Positions 1 to 9,157 of a stretch of 64,000 nucleotides of DNA are shown piece by piece. Source of the stretch: Chersky-299 sp963749535 (GTDB lineage Bacteria > Actinomycetota > Thermoleophilia > RBG-16-64-13); the NCBI GenBank assembly GCA_963749535.1, contig CAVVNF010000018.1, forward strand, positions 62,001-126,000, in the 5' to 3' direction. The notes beneath the pieces are model-generated. The model searched no databases. It was not told the origin of the DNA and was given only the letters and a program-made list of their open reading frames with translations. The position numbers and the translations under genes are program-made. Position 1 is the first letter of the stretch, and each line of letters opens with the position of its first letter.

Positions 1-485
1 GCGCTGCGCACGGCCTACGAGATCGTCACCGGCAAGCCGTTCCCGTTCGAGAACCTGCACGTCAAGCCCATCGCAGGGCCTCGAAGGCGTGAAGGAGGCC
101 GCGGTGACCGATCGAGGACGACCGTGCCCGAATGGGCGTTCCTCGAGGGCGCCACGCTCAAGGTCGCCGTGGCCCACGGCCTGGCGAACGCCCAGAAGGT
201 CATCGACAGGATCCGCAGCGGCGAGGCGCCAGTACCACTTCGTCGAGGTCATGACCTGCCCCGGCGGCTGCATCGGCGGCGGCGGCCAGCCGCGGCTGAC
301 CTCCAACGCCGTGCGCGAGGCCCGCATCCGCGCCATCTACGCCGAGGACGAGGGCCGCGAGCTGCGCAAGTCGCACGAGAACCCCGAGGTGCTCAAGCTG
401 TACGAGGAGTTCCTCGGGGCAGCCGCTCGGCGAGAAGTCTCACAAACTGCTGCACACCAAGTACACCGAGAAAGAGCGCGTCTAG
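1..485 (+). CDS. hydA: [FeFe]-hydrogenase catalytic subunit HydA, 3' end (partial, frameshifted)
   Basis: This is the C-terminal end of a catalytic [FeFe]-hydrogenase subunit; the 5' part lies outside the window. The last H-cluster motif is readable near 244-290 as EVMTCPGGCIGGGGQP, giving two cysteine ligands of the [4Fe-4S] subcluster. The tail GEKSHKLLHTKYTEKERV before the TAG at 483-485 is typical of HydA. At least three shifts (about 80-120, 225-235 and 418-425) break the frame, but the conserved protein continues across each. It is homologous to the complete HydA at 10374-12329. The downstream receiver and sensor genes indicate a separate hydrogenase locus. Confidence 0.85.
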
Positions 486-520
486 TGAGCCAAGGCCCGA
501 TGCTATTCGTGGAGACAGCC

Positions 521-985
521 ATGACCGCGGATAGCCCCGCACTCATACTCATCGTCGACGACGACTATGACTTCCTCGAGATCAACCGCATGATCCTCGA
601 GCGGGCGGGTTATCGCGTTGTCACGGCTTCCGAGCCCGGCCAGGCCCTTGCCAAGATGGAGAACGAGAAGCCCGACCTGGTCATCACCGACCTGATGATG
701 ACGAGCCTCGACTCAGGCTTCTCGTTCTCCCGCACGATCAAGACCGACCCGCGTTTCGCGGATGTGCCCGTCATCATCTCGACGTCGGTGTCGAGCGCCC
801 TTGGCCTCGACTTCCGGCCGCGCTCCGCCGAGGACCTGGCGAAGATGAACGTCGACGCCTACTTCGACAAGCCCCTCGACGCCCGGCGCCTGCTGGCCAA
901 GGTCGCCGAGCTGCTTGCGGCGCGGCGCGAGGCCGCGGCCGGCCGAGCGTGCGACACGGCCGGCGCCGCACCCGAGGACAGCTGA
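521..985 (+). CDS. Stand-alone receiver (response regulator) protein, hydrogenase-linked
   Basis: A 154-residue protein made almost entirely of one CheY-like receiver domain. The acidic pocket (VDDDYD), phosphoacceptor Asp in ITDLMM and late Lys in DKP are visible. There is no DNA-binding output domain. After the TSV motif the chain carries an extra stretch (ALGLDFRPRSAEDLAKMNVD) before the Lys loop. The same kind of insert occurs in the receiver at 14084-14473, which opens the other hydrogenase operon. The start at 521 is preferred; an in-frame ATG at 500 would add seven residues. The TGA overlaps the next ATG (985). It probably receives phosphate from one of the two downstream kinases (inference). 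Confidence 0.8.
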   Translation: MTADSPALILIVDDDYDFLEINRMILERAGYRVVTASEPGQALAKMENEKPDLVITDLMMTSLDSGFSFSRTIKTDPRFADVPVIISTSVSSALGLDFRPRSAEDLAKMNVDAYFDKPLDARRLLAKVAELLAARREAAAGRACDTAGAAPEDS

Positions 986-3016
986 TGCCGACGGTAGACA
1001 ATCCGCTCGTCACGACCATCGGCGAGAGGTGCCGCATGTGCTACGCGTGCGTGCGCGAGTGCCCGGCCAAAGCCATCCAGATCGTCGACGGCCAGGCCAG
1101 CGTCATCCAGTCGCGCTGCATCGGCTGCGGCAACTGCCTCCGGGTCTGCAGCCAGAACGCCAAGCAGGTCCGTCGACGACACCGAGCGGGCTTTCGACCT
1201 GCTCGGCTCGCGCGACAGCGGCCGCGGCGATCGTGGCCCCGAGCTTCCCGGCCGAGTTCACCGATATCGAGCCGGGACGGCTGGTGGCGATGATCCGCGA
1301 GCTCGGCTTCGCCGTCCGTGCACGAGGTGGGCTCTCGGCGCCGACCTGGTCGCCCACGAATACGCCAGGCTGCTCGGAGCGCGAGCCGACAGAGCCGCTA
1401 CATCGCCACTCCCTGCCCGGCGGTGCAGTCGCTACGTGCGCAAGTATCACCCCGAGCTCACGCAGTTCCTCGGCGCCGATCGTCTCGCCCATGGTGGCGA
1501 TGCGCGCGGGCGCTCCGCCACGATCTGGGCCGACGATCTTCAAGTCGTCTTCATCGGCCCCTGCATCGCCAAGAAGGGCGAGGCCAGCATCGACACGACC
1601 CATGTCGAGATCGACGCGGTGCTCACGTTCGCGGAACTGCGCGAGATGTTCGAGCAAGCGGAGATCGTCGCCGGCGCGGTAGACCCGGACGATGATTTCG
1701 ATCCTCCGTACGGCGGCGTGGGAGCGGTATTTCCCATCTCGGGCGGACTTCTGCAGACCGCCGGACTTCAACAGGACCTGCTGAGCGGTGAGATAGTCGT
1801 GGCCGAGGGGCGCGACGAGTTCGTCGATGCGATCAAGGAGTTCGACGTGGCCCACGAGGATGCCCGTCTCTGGACGTGCTGTCGTGCCAGGGTTGCTTCG
1901 CAGGCGTAGGCATGACGACCAAGGATACGAACCTCCAGCGCCGGACCCGCATCAGCAACTATGCCAAGAACCGGATCGCCGGATTCAGCGACGAGCAGAG
2001 AGCGGACGTCGCCAACGCGTACGAACGTTATGCCGACCTCGACCTTTCCCGCACGTTTCGGCCCGACATCCAGACGCTGGGCGCGCCTGCGACCGCCGAG
2101 GAACTCAAGGAGATCCTGCGAGCGGATGGGCAAGCACAGCGAGGAGGACTTGCTCAACTGCGGGGCCTGCGGCTACGACACCTGCCTGGACCATGCGCGT
2201 GCGGTTTACGCTGGTGTCGCCGACTCAGAGATGTGCCTTCCCAGCACCATCGAGCAGCTGCGCGCCGCCTACGGCCAGCTCGAGGAGTCTCACCGCTCGC
2301 TGGAGGAAGCCAAGGAAGCTCTCGAGAAATCGGGCAGGCTCGCGAGCATGGGTCAGCTGGCCGCCGGCATCGCCCACGAGGTGAACAATCCGCTCGGCAT
2401 CCTGCTGCTGCATGCCAATCTCGTGCTCGAAGAATGTGAGGAGCAATCCCAGGTCCACGAGGACCTCGAGACCATCGTCGACCAGGCGAACCGCTGCAAG
2501 CGCATCATCTCCGGTCTGCTCAACTTCGCCCGCCAAAGCCGGGTGGTCCGCCAGCCGACCAACCTCGTCGATCTGGTGCAGAAGGTACTGCACACCACTC
2601 CGATCAGCGAGGGCATCGAGGTGCGGGTCGACGACCAGCTGGAAGACCCGGTGGCCGAGATCGACTCGGATCAGATAGTCCAGGTGCTTACGAACTTGTT
2701 GAGCAACGCCCAGCACGCGATGCCCGAGGGCGGCAGCATCGTGGTCGGATTGAGCGACAAGCCGGAAGAGGTCATCATCCAGGTCACCGACAGCGGCAGC
2801 GGGATCCCGGACGAGAACATGGCGAAGCTGTTCGACCCGTTCTTCACCACCAAGCAGGTGGGCATGGGCACCGGCCTGGGGCTGGCCGTGACCCACGGCA
2901 TCGTCAAGATGCACCGCGGCCAGATCACGGTCCAATCCAACCAGGATCCGGAAAAGGGCCCGACCGGCACCACATTCACGGTCAGCTTGCCGCGTTACGA
3001 GGAGCGCCCGGCCTAA
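985..3016 (+). CDS. Sensory [FeFe]-hydrogenase-like protein fused to histidine kinase (HydS-type, frameshifted)
   Basis: The domain order is clear once the frameshifts are joined. First come two [4Fe-4S] motifs (CRMCYACVRECP, CIGCGNCLRVCS). A hydrogenase-like H-cluster domain follows, with TPCPA, GPCIAKKGEA and SCQGCFAGVGM. Next is an extra Fe-S motif (LNCGACGYDTC), then a coiled segment and a HisKA/HATPase kinase (IAHEVNNPLG, NLLSNAQHA, DSGSGIP, GTGLGLAVT). In the first H-cluster motif the proton-relay Cys of catalytic enzymes is replaced by Pro, as in sensory group C/D hydrogenases. No membrane segment is seen, so it should be cytosolic. Frame breaks lie near 1170, 1225, 1320, 1420-1500, 1855 and 2125. 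Likely role: sensing H2 or Fe-S redox state to control hydrogenase expression (inference). Confidence 0.85.
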
Positions 3017-3038
3017 AACGGCGAAAGTTGAGGACCTC

Positions 3039-4229
3039 GTGGGATCTCAGGAGCAAGTGGTCAGAGTCGCCATGGTGGACGACGAGGAGCCGCTCTGCCT
3101 GGGCGTGCGCCGCATTCTTGCCAAATACAACGTGCACGTGCCCGATGTCAGTGTCGACGCTTCCTACGATTTCACGTACTTCACCACCGGGGAGCGCTTC
3201 CTGGAAGCGATTGCCGCGGGCGACCAGTTCGACCTCCTCCTCTGGACCTCAAGCTGCCCGGGATGAGTGGGCTGGATATCCTGACCGTGCTCAACCATCA
3301 GAACCGGCCGATCCTCACCATCATGATCACCGCGTACGCCACCTTCGAGACGGCGGTCCAGGCTACCAAGCTCGGAGCCTACGACTTCCTGCCCAAACCG
3401 TTTTCCCCGGACGAGCTCCGGTACGCGGTCCGCAAAGCCACCGACCAGTTGATCCTCAGCAAGGAGGCCCGGCGGCTGGCGGAGGAGAAACGTCAGGTTC
3501 GCTTCAACTTCATATCCGTCCTGGCCCACGAGCTCAAAGCACCGCTCAATGCCATCGAGGGCTACCTCCGGATCTTGCAGACCGACGAGCCACCCGAGCG
3601 CAAGCAGATGATCGATCGGAGCCTGATCCGGCTGGATGGGATGAAGAAGCTTATCTTCGACCTCCTCGACCTCACGCGTATCGAGTCCGGCCAGAAGGTG
3701 CGTAATTTCGTTCCGGTGGATGTCCGAGCGCTCGCGAAATCGGCGGCGGACCTGTTCTCGGCCGAGGCGGCGGAACGGCACATCACGATCGACTTGAAGC
3801 CAGAGGGCCCGGTGGAGATGGTGGCGGATCCCAGCGAGATCGAGATCGTCCTCAACAACCTCATATCGAACGCGGTCAAGTACAACCGAGACGGCGGCAG
3901 CGTGACGGTCGAGATCCGTCGGCGACGACGGAACGCTCAAAGTCTCTGTGACCGACACCGGCATCGGCCTGGCTCCCGAGGAGGCCGCCAAGCTCTTCTC
4001 GGAGTTCGTCCGCATCAAGAACGAGGACACCATCAAGGTCATCGGCAGCGGCCTGGGGCTCTCCACCGTCCGCAAGCTCGCTCAACTTTACGGCGGAGAT
4101 GCAACGGTCGTCAGTACGAAGGGGTCGGGGAGCACGTTCACCGTGACCTTACACGATACCCTGCCTGGTCTACCGCCTCCGGCCAAAACGCCGGCAGAGC
4201 GCGACGTCGAAGCCGGAACGGTCCGTTAG
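3039..4229 (+). CDS. Receiver-histidine kinase hybrid (soluble, frameshifted)
   Basis: A GTG-start gene 22 bp after the sensory hydrogenase kinase. The N-terminal third is a receiver domain (VDDEEPL, TAYA, LPKPFS). A HisKA/HATPase kinase follows (VLAHELKAPLNAIEGYL, NNLISNAVKYN, DTGIGLAP, GSGLGLSTVRKL). Two one-base shifts near 3245 and 3920 divide it into three frames; the phosphoacceptor region (DLLLLDLKLPGMSG after joining) spans the first. No membrane helix or DNA-binding domain is present. With the preceding kinase and the single-domain receiver it forms a multi-component phosphorelay next to a hydrogenase gene. The direction of phosphate flow cannot be deduced from sequence. Confidence 0.82.
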
Positions 4230-4258
4230 CAAGCGCGACGATCTTTCCTCCCTATCCG

Positions 4259-4939
4259 CTAGATCTTCTTGAGCAGTGACTCAACAAGACCATAGACATC
4301 TTCTTGCCGCCTGCATCCGCAAAGCCCGGCGGCCGCGGCCAGTCCTTTGTATTCGGCTACCCGCTGCGGCTCATCCATCGCCAGCACCGACTGCGGGGTC
4401 TGTCCCTTACTTGCCAGCTCAGTGCTGAGCGAAGCGAGGATCCCACTCAGTGCGCCGGTCCCCTCGCTCGGCGCGTGCGGGTAGACAGTGCTGGTCTTGT
4501 CGTACTTCACGAACTCCTTCTTGCCGCCGGCCTCGAAGATGCCTTCCCAACGCTCCGTTTCCGAGTCCAGCGCATAGGTCTTGACTTCCTCGGCCCCGAT
4601 TATCACCGCCTCCACCACGTCCCTCGGCGTCCTCTCGACGATGCAGAGCTCCGGGTATTCTCCGCCCACATCCAGGGACAGCCGGCCTCTGTCCTCGATT
4701 CGCTGGATAACGTAATACCTCAACAGCTCAGCGGCGTCTGCGTCCACCCCGAGCACTTCTTGCCAGCCGTCTCTCCACCGGAGGAGGAGGTACTGTTTCG
4801 CCGCACCCACACTCACCGATGGCGGCACCAGCCCAAGCTCGGCCAATCCAAGCCACAGCCGGCCGTCCACCTTGCCGAACTCGACTTCCTTGGTGGAGCC
4901 ATCTTCGTACGCTACGACCAATCGTTTTGGCTGACTCAT
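4259..4939 (-). CDS. Uncharacterised protein, last gene of the PpsAB-like/HAD operon
   Basis: A 226-residue soluble protein that I do not recognise. It starts 4 bp after the stop of the HAD gene at 4944 and is probably cotranscribed. The N-terminal half looks beta-rich and is punctuated by short charged turns. The C-terminal part is more helical, and includes two close cysteines (GLCGC) about 18 residues before the end. There is no signal peptide, membrane segment or known nucleotide-binding motif. Its codon usage matches its neighbours, and both gene boundaries are tight, so it is very likely a real gene. It could be an accessory or substrate-binding subunit of the operon's kinase, but nothing in the sequence shows this. 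Confidence 0.65.
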   Translation of the reverse strand: MSQPKRLVVAYEDGSTKEVEFGKVDGRLWLGLAELGLVPPSVSVGAAKQYLLLRWRDGWQEVLGVDADAAELLRYYVIQRIEDRGRLSLDVGGEYPELCIVERTPRDVVEAVIIGAEEVKTYALDSETERWEGIFEAGGKKEFVKYDKTSTVYPHAPSEGTGALSGILASLSTELASKGQTPQSVLAMDEPQRVAEYKGLAAAAGLCGCRRQEDVYGLVESLLKKI

Positions 4940-4943
4940 CTCT

Positions 4944-5681
4944 TCACCCCACCGGCCTGATGATGTTTTTCAATTCCGAAAGATGGCGAATCTCGCAGGA
5001 GGCATTGGAAGGGGCGTGAAAGATATAGCCCGAATACTGGATCGCCTGGAATCCGCGCTCTTGAGCGGGCGTAATATCCGACCACTCCTTGTCGCCGACG
5101 ATGACCGCGTCCTCCGGCTCGATGCCGCGCGCGCGCAAATCCGCGGCCAGAATGTCGTACAGGTCGCCGACTTCCTTGGAGGAGCCCTTGTAGCTCAAGT
5201 CGGTCTCGCCGGTGCGCAGGTCGATCTTGCCCTGCGGCGTGATCAACTCGTCGAAGTACTCGATCACGCCCTGTTTCACGAGGAACCGGCTCACCATGTC
5301 TGTGCCGATCGGCCCGAGGGTGCGCTTGAGCTCGGCCACGATAGAGACGGTGATGCCCTGTTCTCGCAGGTATTTGATCGCCTCGATGGCGCCGTCCGCG
5401 ACTTTCAGGTACTTCTGCTCGATACGGGAGAAGATCTCCGTGACCCCGGGCGCGTCGTCGAAGACGTAGCTCATGATCTCCGGCCGCGCCTTCTCCTTGA
5501 TCACAGGGTACGAGCCGTACTTTTCCTTCATCGACCGCCAGCGGCGGCACCGTTCTTCCACCAGCTCCGGCTCCCCCAGTTGCTTGCTGGTGTCGCCGAT
5601 CATCCAGTAGGTGCGCTCCGGTGACGAGTCCATCAAGGTCTGCCCGAAATCGATGCCCACCCATTTTGCATGTATCACCAT
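4944..5681 (-). CDS. HAD-superfamily protein, paralogue 1
   Basis: A 245-residue HAD-fold protein. Motif I reads GIDFGQTLMD, so the nucleophile Asp11 is present, but the second Asp of phosphatases (DxD) is Gly13. The motif III Lys is in YKGSSKEVG and the motif IV acids are in VGDKEWSDI. It is clearly paralogous to the protein at 8411-9157, sharing GDTxK, GEPEL, TLGPI, ITPQG and GDKEW. Both flank the two kinase-like genes. HADs lacking the second Asp often do not act as simple phosphatases. In known phenol-degrading systems a HAD-like delta subunit (PpcD) accompanies phenylphosphate carboxylase, so a phosphoryl-related role is plausible but unproven. Confidence 0.75.
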   Translation of the reverse strand: MVIHAKWVGIDFGQTLMDSSPERTYWMIGDTSKQLGEPELVEERCRRWRSMKEKYGSYPVIKEKARPEIMSYVFDDAPGVTEIFSRIEQKYLKVADGAIEAIKYLREQGITVSIVAELKRTLGPIGTDMVSRFLVKQGVIEYFDELITPQGKIDLRTGETDLSYKGSSKEVGDLYDILAADLRARGIEPEDAVIVGDKEWSDITPAQERGFQAIQYSGYIFHAPSNASCEIRHLSELKNIIRPVG

Positions 5682-5749
5682 GCGGCATGTCTCCTTTTCC
5701 GCTAGTACGGCTAAGCAGGTACAGCTAGGCTAGTCCGGCTAGAAGCCTG

Positions 5750-7426
5750 TTAGGCTTCCGGTACGTCAAGGATGTAGACCACCCCCACGTCGCCATCCAC
5801 CCTCACGCGCATCCCGGTCTTCAGCTTCTTCGTGCCCTCCACGCAACCGGAGATCACCGGCAACCCATACTCGCGACCCAAGATGGCCGAGTGGCTGAGG
5901 ATGCCGCCCACGTCCGTGACGACAGCGCTCGCGATGTTGAAGAGAGGCGTCCATACCGACGAGGTCTCGATGGTCACGAGCACGCAGCCCGGCTCGAACT
6001 TGTCGAAATCCTCCTCGGAGAGCAAGACCTTGACCTCTCCCTCCACCACGCCGGGGGTGGAGACCGTGCCGTAGAGGTCGGCCCCTAGCTCCGGCCGCAC
6101 GCGCGGATGAGGCTGCTGCGTGCTCCGCAGCATCGGGCTACTGGCGATCACCTCGCCGAGCTTGGTGATGTCCCCGATGAAAAGTTCCGGCTCGGCCTTG
6201 CGGAACTGGGCGTGCTGCTTCTTCCTGATAGCCACCAGCTCTTTGCCGGAGAACCGGCCCAGGATGCGTACGCTGATCTCTTCGGGAAGCAGCCAGTAAA
6301 CGTCCTGCGGATCGTCGATGAGACCTTGACGGGCGAATCTCTTGCCGATCTCCTTGGTCACGCGCCGGGCGAGCGCGTTCCCGTAGTTCTCCGCGTAGAA
6401 GGGATGCTCCTCGTCGACGATGCTGGACCACTGGGCCGCCTTCATCAACTTGGTAAAGCCTTCGCGTTTGTCAGCCGGCACCCGAGAAGTGGCCTCCCGC
6501 TCCGCTTTGAGCCGGGCCTCGACCAGCTTCGGCCGCGCTTCATCGAGCGCGAAAGTGGGCACGGACATGAACCTGCGGATCGAGGGCAGCACCTGGCTGG
6601 GTTTCTCTATCCAGGTAGCGTGGCTGGCATCCCAGTTCTCGACCGTCCGCCAACCGTACTCCTGCAAGAAAGCCCGGAAGGCTTCCAGCCAGGTCTTGCC
6701 GGCCTCGGAGTTCTCCAACTCGCCGAGGAGCGCTTCATCGTCGCGTGTGGCCTCAAAGAGCGGCTCCAGCCCCAGGTCGCGGGCCTTGACGCCCAGCCTG
6801 AACATCTCGCGGTCGGTCTGCAGGATCTTGTGGTCGAAACCGGCCATCAGATCGTTGAAGAGACGGTCGTTGCGGTCGATGCCCAGGAGTTCCTTGCACA
6901 TCTCCTCGAACATCTCGTAGATCTTGCAGTATCCCAGTAGCCAGACCATGTGGAGGTTGCCGGCTCTCCGATAGAGCCTGGTCCAATCTTCGAACGCGTC
7001 CTGAAGCTGCCAGTCTTCGATGTTCTCCAAGTCGACGGCTTTGGCCTTCTCGTACATGGCCATCACCTCGTCCACGCCCTTCTGGTACTCGCGGCCGAAG
7101 TCCTCGATCCAAGGCGCTATCCGCTCTTCGAACTTCACCGTACGCTCTTCGCGCTCTTCCGGCGTGGTGAAGATGCTGCCATCATAAACCCAGCCATCTT
7201 TCAGTTTGCAGTCGAAACCTTTGCATTCCGGCACACAGAAATACTCATGGCCATACTGAAGCCCACCATTATCGTAGCAATACTGCAGCATCCACAGATC
7301 GAAAGGATTGGCACAGCGTAAAGTCTCTTTACGATCTAGTATCCAAACCTTGTATTTATCGAGCAGCGCCATATCGCGATCTTCGTCCCAATTGACGAGC
7401 ACACCCTCACTTTGATATCCACCCAT
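5750..7426 (-). CDS. Phosphohistidine-domain subunit of a split PEP-synthase-like kinase (PpsA-like)
   Basis: A 558-residue protein. A long, mostly helical region of about 440 residues precedes a C-terminal swivelling phosphohistidine domain with GGILSHSAILGREYGLPVI; the phosphoacceptor is His512. There is no PEP/pyruvate-binding barrel after the swivel domain, so the protein is not a full PEP synthase. The ATP-binding half is the upstream gene at 7442. This split and domain content match phenylphosphate synthase PpsA/PpsB of anaerobic phenol degraders, where phosphoryl passes from ATP through a histidine to phenol. The substrate here is unknown. A GAGGGAGAAAG ribosome site precedes the ATG. 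No phenylphosphate carboxylase (UbiD-type) gene is in the window. Confidence 0.78.
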   Translation of the reverse strand: MGGYQSEGVLVNWDEDRDMALLDKYKVWILDRKETLRCANPFDLWMLQYCYDNGGLQYGHEYFCVPECKGFDCKLKDGWVYDGSIFTTPEEREERTVKFEERIAPWIEDFGREYQKGVDEVMAMYEKAKAVDLENIEDWQLQDAFEDWTRLYRRAGNLHMVWLLGYCKIYEMFEEMCKELLGIDRNDRLFNDLMAGFDHKILQTDREMFRLGVKARDLGLEPLFEATRDDEALLGELENSEAGKTWLEAFRAFLQEYGWRTVENWDASHATWIEKPSQVLPSIRRFMSVPTFALDEARPKLVEARLKAEREATSRVPADKREGFTKLMKAAQWSSIVDEEHPFYAENYGNALARRVTKEIGKRFARQGLIDDPQDVYWLLPEEISVRILGRFSGKELVAIRKKQHAQFRKAEPELFIGDITKLGEVIASSPMLRSTQQPHPRVRPELGADLYGTVSTPGVVEGEVKVLLSEEDFDKFEPGCVLVTIETSSVWTPLFNIASAVVTDVGGILSHSAILGREYGLPVISGCVEGTKKLKTGMRVRVDGDVGVVYILDVPEA

Positions 7427-7441
7427 TACTTTCTCCCTCGT

Positions 7442-8401
7442 TCAGAATCTGAAATTGATCCGAAAAGTCTCAGGTCTTGCCTGCAGGATGAATATCCTCG
7501 CGTGCGGGCCGCGTTCCACCGCCCATTCGATGTCTTGCGGCTTGCCGAAATGCTGCTCGATGCGCTTGCCGATCTTGGCGATCTCCACCACCTCGTCATC
7601 GGCGAGGCACGTTGTTCGGCCGGCTCCGTCGGCGCCGCCGGCCGCGGCTCCGGGCGACGCTGGCGAGGGTCGACACTCGACGACCTTCAGTGCCTGTGCG
7701 TCCACCGTCCAGTTGTCGGGGATCACGGCGCCGCTCACCACTACTTCGCCCAGACCCCAGCTGCCTTCGATGACCACCGTATTGGCGTCCGCGGTCGTCG
7801 GCTCGGCGGTGAACATCACGCCGGCGGCGCGGGCATCCACCATTTGCAGTACCGCCACACCGATTGGGTCCTGATCGAGAGCAAGCCCTTTCCTCGCCCG
7901 GGCGATGAGGGAACGGGTGTTGAAGGTGCTCGACCAGACCTTCACGATGTTCTCCAAAACATCCGCCGTCCCCGTGGCATTCAGGTAGCTCTCATACTGG
8001 CCGGGGTGGCTCGCCGGCCCGGCGGACCGGGCGGCGACTGGCACATCTATCACGCCGGTCCTCGCGCACAGTTCCTTGTAGAACTCGGCCACCTCATCCC
8101 GCAGGGCTTTCGGCATCTCTTTCGATTCCACGATGCCGCGGAGGACTTTGGAGGCCTCGGTATATCTGGGCAGCTCCTTCGGGTCGTCCGGATCGGCTTC
8201 GAACTCCGTAAGGTGGCGACCGATCTCGTCCCCAGCGCCGGTGCTCTCAAGAAACCTGACGTAGGCGTCCAGAGATAAGGCGAACCCGGGAGGCACCGGG
8301 AAGCCGGCCCGGATCAGCTCTCCCAGATTGGCGCATTTCCTGCCAACGAGGCCGCTGTCCCCTTGCCCCAGGTGCTCCAGCCATATGACCGTACTCGCCA
8401 C
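7442..8401 (-). CDS. ATP-binding subunit of a split PEP-synthase-like kinase (PpsB-like)
   Basis: A 319-residue protein equal to the N-terminal ATP-grasp part of PEP synthase. It shows GRKCANLGELIRAGFPVPPGF, Arg125 in VAARSAG, the GVMFTAEP and EGSWGLGEVVVSG blocks, and a terminal FILQARPE. It stops before the phosphohistidine domain, which is supplied by the next gene 15 bp downstream. The usual VRSS motif is altered to AARSAG. The start is a GTG at 8401 behind a G-rich ribosome site. In phenylphosphate synthase, PpsB is the matching roughly 40-kDa subunit. Together the pair probably phosphorylates a small molecule with ATP through a phosphohistidine (inference from domain architecture). Confidence 0.78.
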   Translation of the reverse strand: MASTVIWLEHLGQGDSGLVGRKCANLGELIRAGFPVPPGFALSLDAYVRFLESTGAGDEIGRHLTEFEADPDDPKELPRYTEASKVLRGIVESKEMPKALRDEVAEFYKELCARTGVIDVPVAARSAGPASHPGQYESYLNATGTADVLENIVKVWSSTFNTRSLIARARKGLALDQDPIGVAVLQMVDARAAGVMFTAEPTTADANTVVIEGSWGLGEVVVSGAVIPDNWTVDAQALKVVECRPSPASPGAAAGGADGAGRTTCLADDEVVEIAKIGKRIEQHFGKPQDIEWAVERGPHARIFILQARPETFRINFRF

Positions 8402-8410
8402 AAATCCCCC

Positions 8411-9157
8411 TTAGTTCACCGAAGACTTGAATCTCACGATCTCTTTCAACTCAGAGAACCGGTACACGACCGCGTCGGCGGCAGTGGGTCCCCGGCATAT
8501 GTAGCCGGCGTACAGGATAGTCTTGAGACCACGTTGCTTGGCCGGTGTGATGTCCGTCCATTCCTTGTCGCCCATCATGAGCCCTTCGGAGGCCTCGATG
8601 CCCATCGCGGCCAGGTCTTCCACCAGCACATCGTATATGGTCCCTTCTTCCTTGGAGGTGCCGCGGTATCTTTCGTCAACGGTCCCGTCGCTCACCCGGA
8701 GTCTGCCCTGAGGTGTGATCACGTCGTCAAAGTACTGAAGCACGTCATGCTTCTGCAGGAATCTCACCTCGGTAGCGGTCTCGATGGGCCCCAGAGTGGC
8801 CTTCGCAGCCGTGACCACAGACAGCCGCACCCCGCGATCGCGCAGATCCTCCAAAGCCTCCTTCGCACCTAGAGCAAGTCCAAGATGGTTCTGTTCGACT
8901 TCGAGGTAGGTTTGGACGGCTTCCTCATGCCCGTCGAATACGTACTCGATCAGCTCGCTCTTGTGGCGCTCTAGGACGGTGGGCACCGACTCATACTTCT
9001 CCATGAGCGCGCGCCACTTGTGGATCCTCTCGCGGCTCAGTTCCGGTTCGCCGATGAGCTTCGTAGTGTCACCGGCCAGCATGTGGCCCCGCCGGGGAGT
9101 GACATCCATTAGGCACTCGCCCATGTCTATCCCCATCCACTTCACGGCGAAAGTCAT
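8411..9157 (-). CDS. HAD-superfamily protein, paralogue 2
   Basis: A 248-residue HAD-fold protein, paralogous to 4944-5681. Motif I is GIDMGECLMD: nucleophile Asp11 is kept, the second catalytic Asp is Gly13 and the usual Thr is Cys15. Motif III is in YRGTSKEEG and motif IV in MGDKEWTDI. The ATG at 9157 overlaps the stop of the IclR gene in an ATGA arrangement, indicating translational coupling. The frame stays open far upstream through the regulator gene, but protein homology to the paralogue begins at this ATG. It lies directly before the PpsB-like gene, 9 bp away. Confidence 0.75.
   Translation of the reverse strand: MTFAVKWMGIDMGECLMDVTPRRGHMLAGDTTKLIGEPELSRERIHKWRALMEKYESVPTVLERHKSELIEYVFDGHEEAVQTYLEVEQNHLGLALGAKEALEDLRDRGVRLSVVTAAKATLGPIETATEVRFLQKHDVLQYFDDVITPQGRLRVSDGTVDERYRGTSKEEGTIYDVLVEDLAAMGIEASEGLMMGDKEWTDITPAKQRGLKTILYAGYICRGPTAADAVVYRFSELKEIVRFKSSVN

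Noticed and set aside
1..485. hydA fragment as a pseudogene
   Set aside because: It is cut by the window edge and its frame changes resemble the indels found throughout; decay cannot be inferred.
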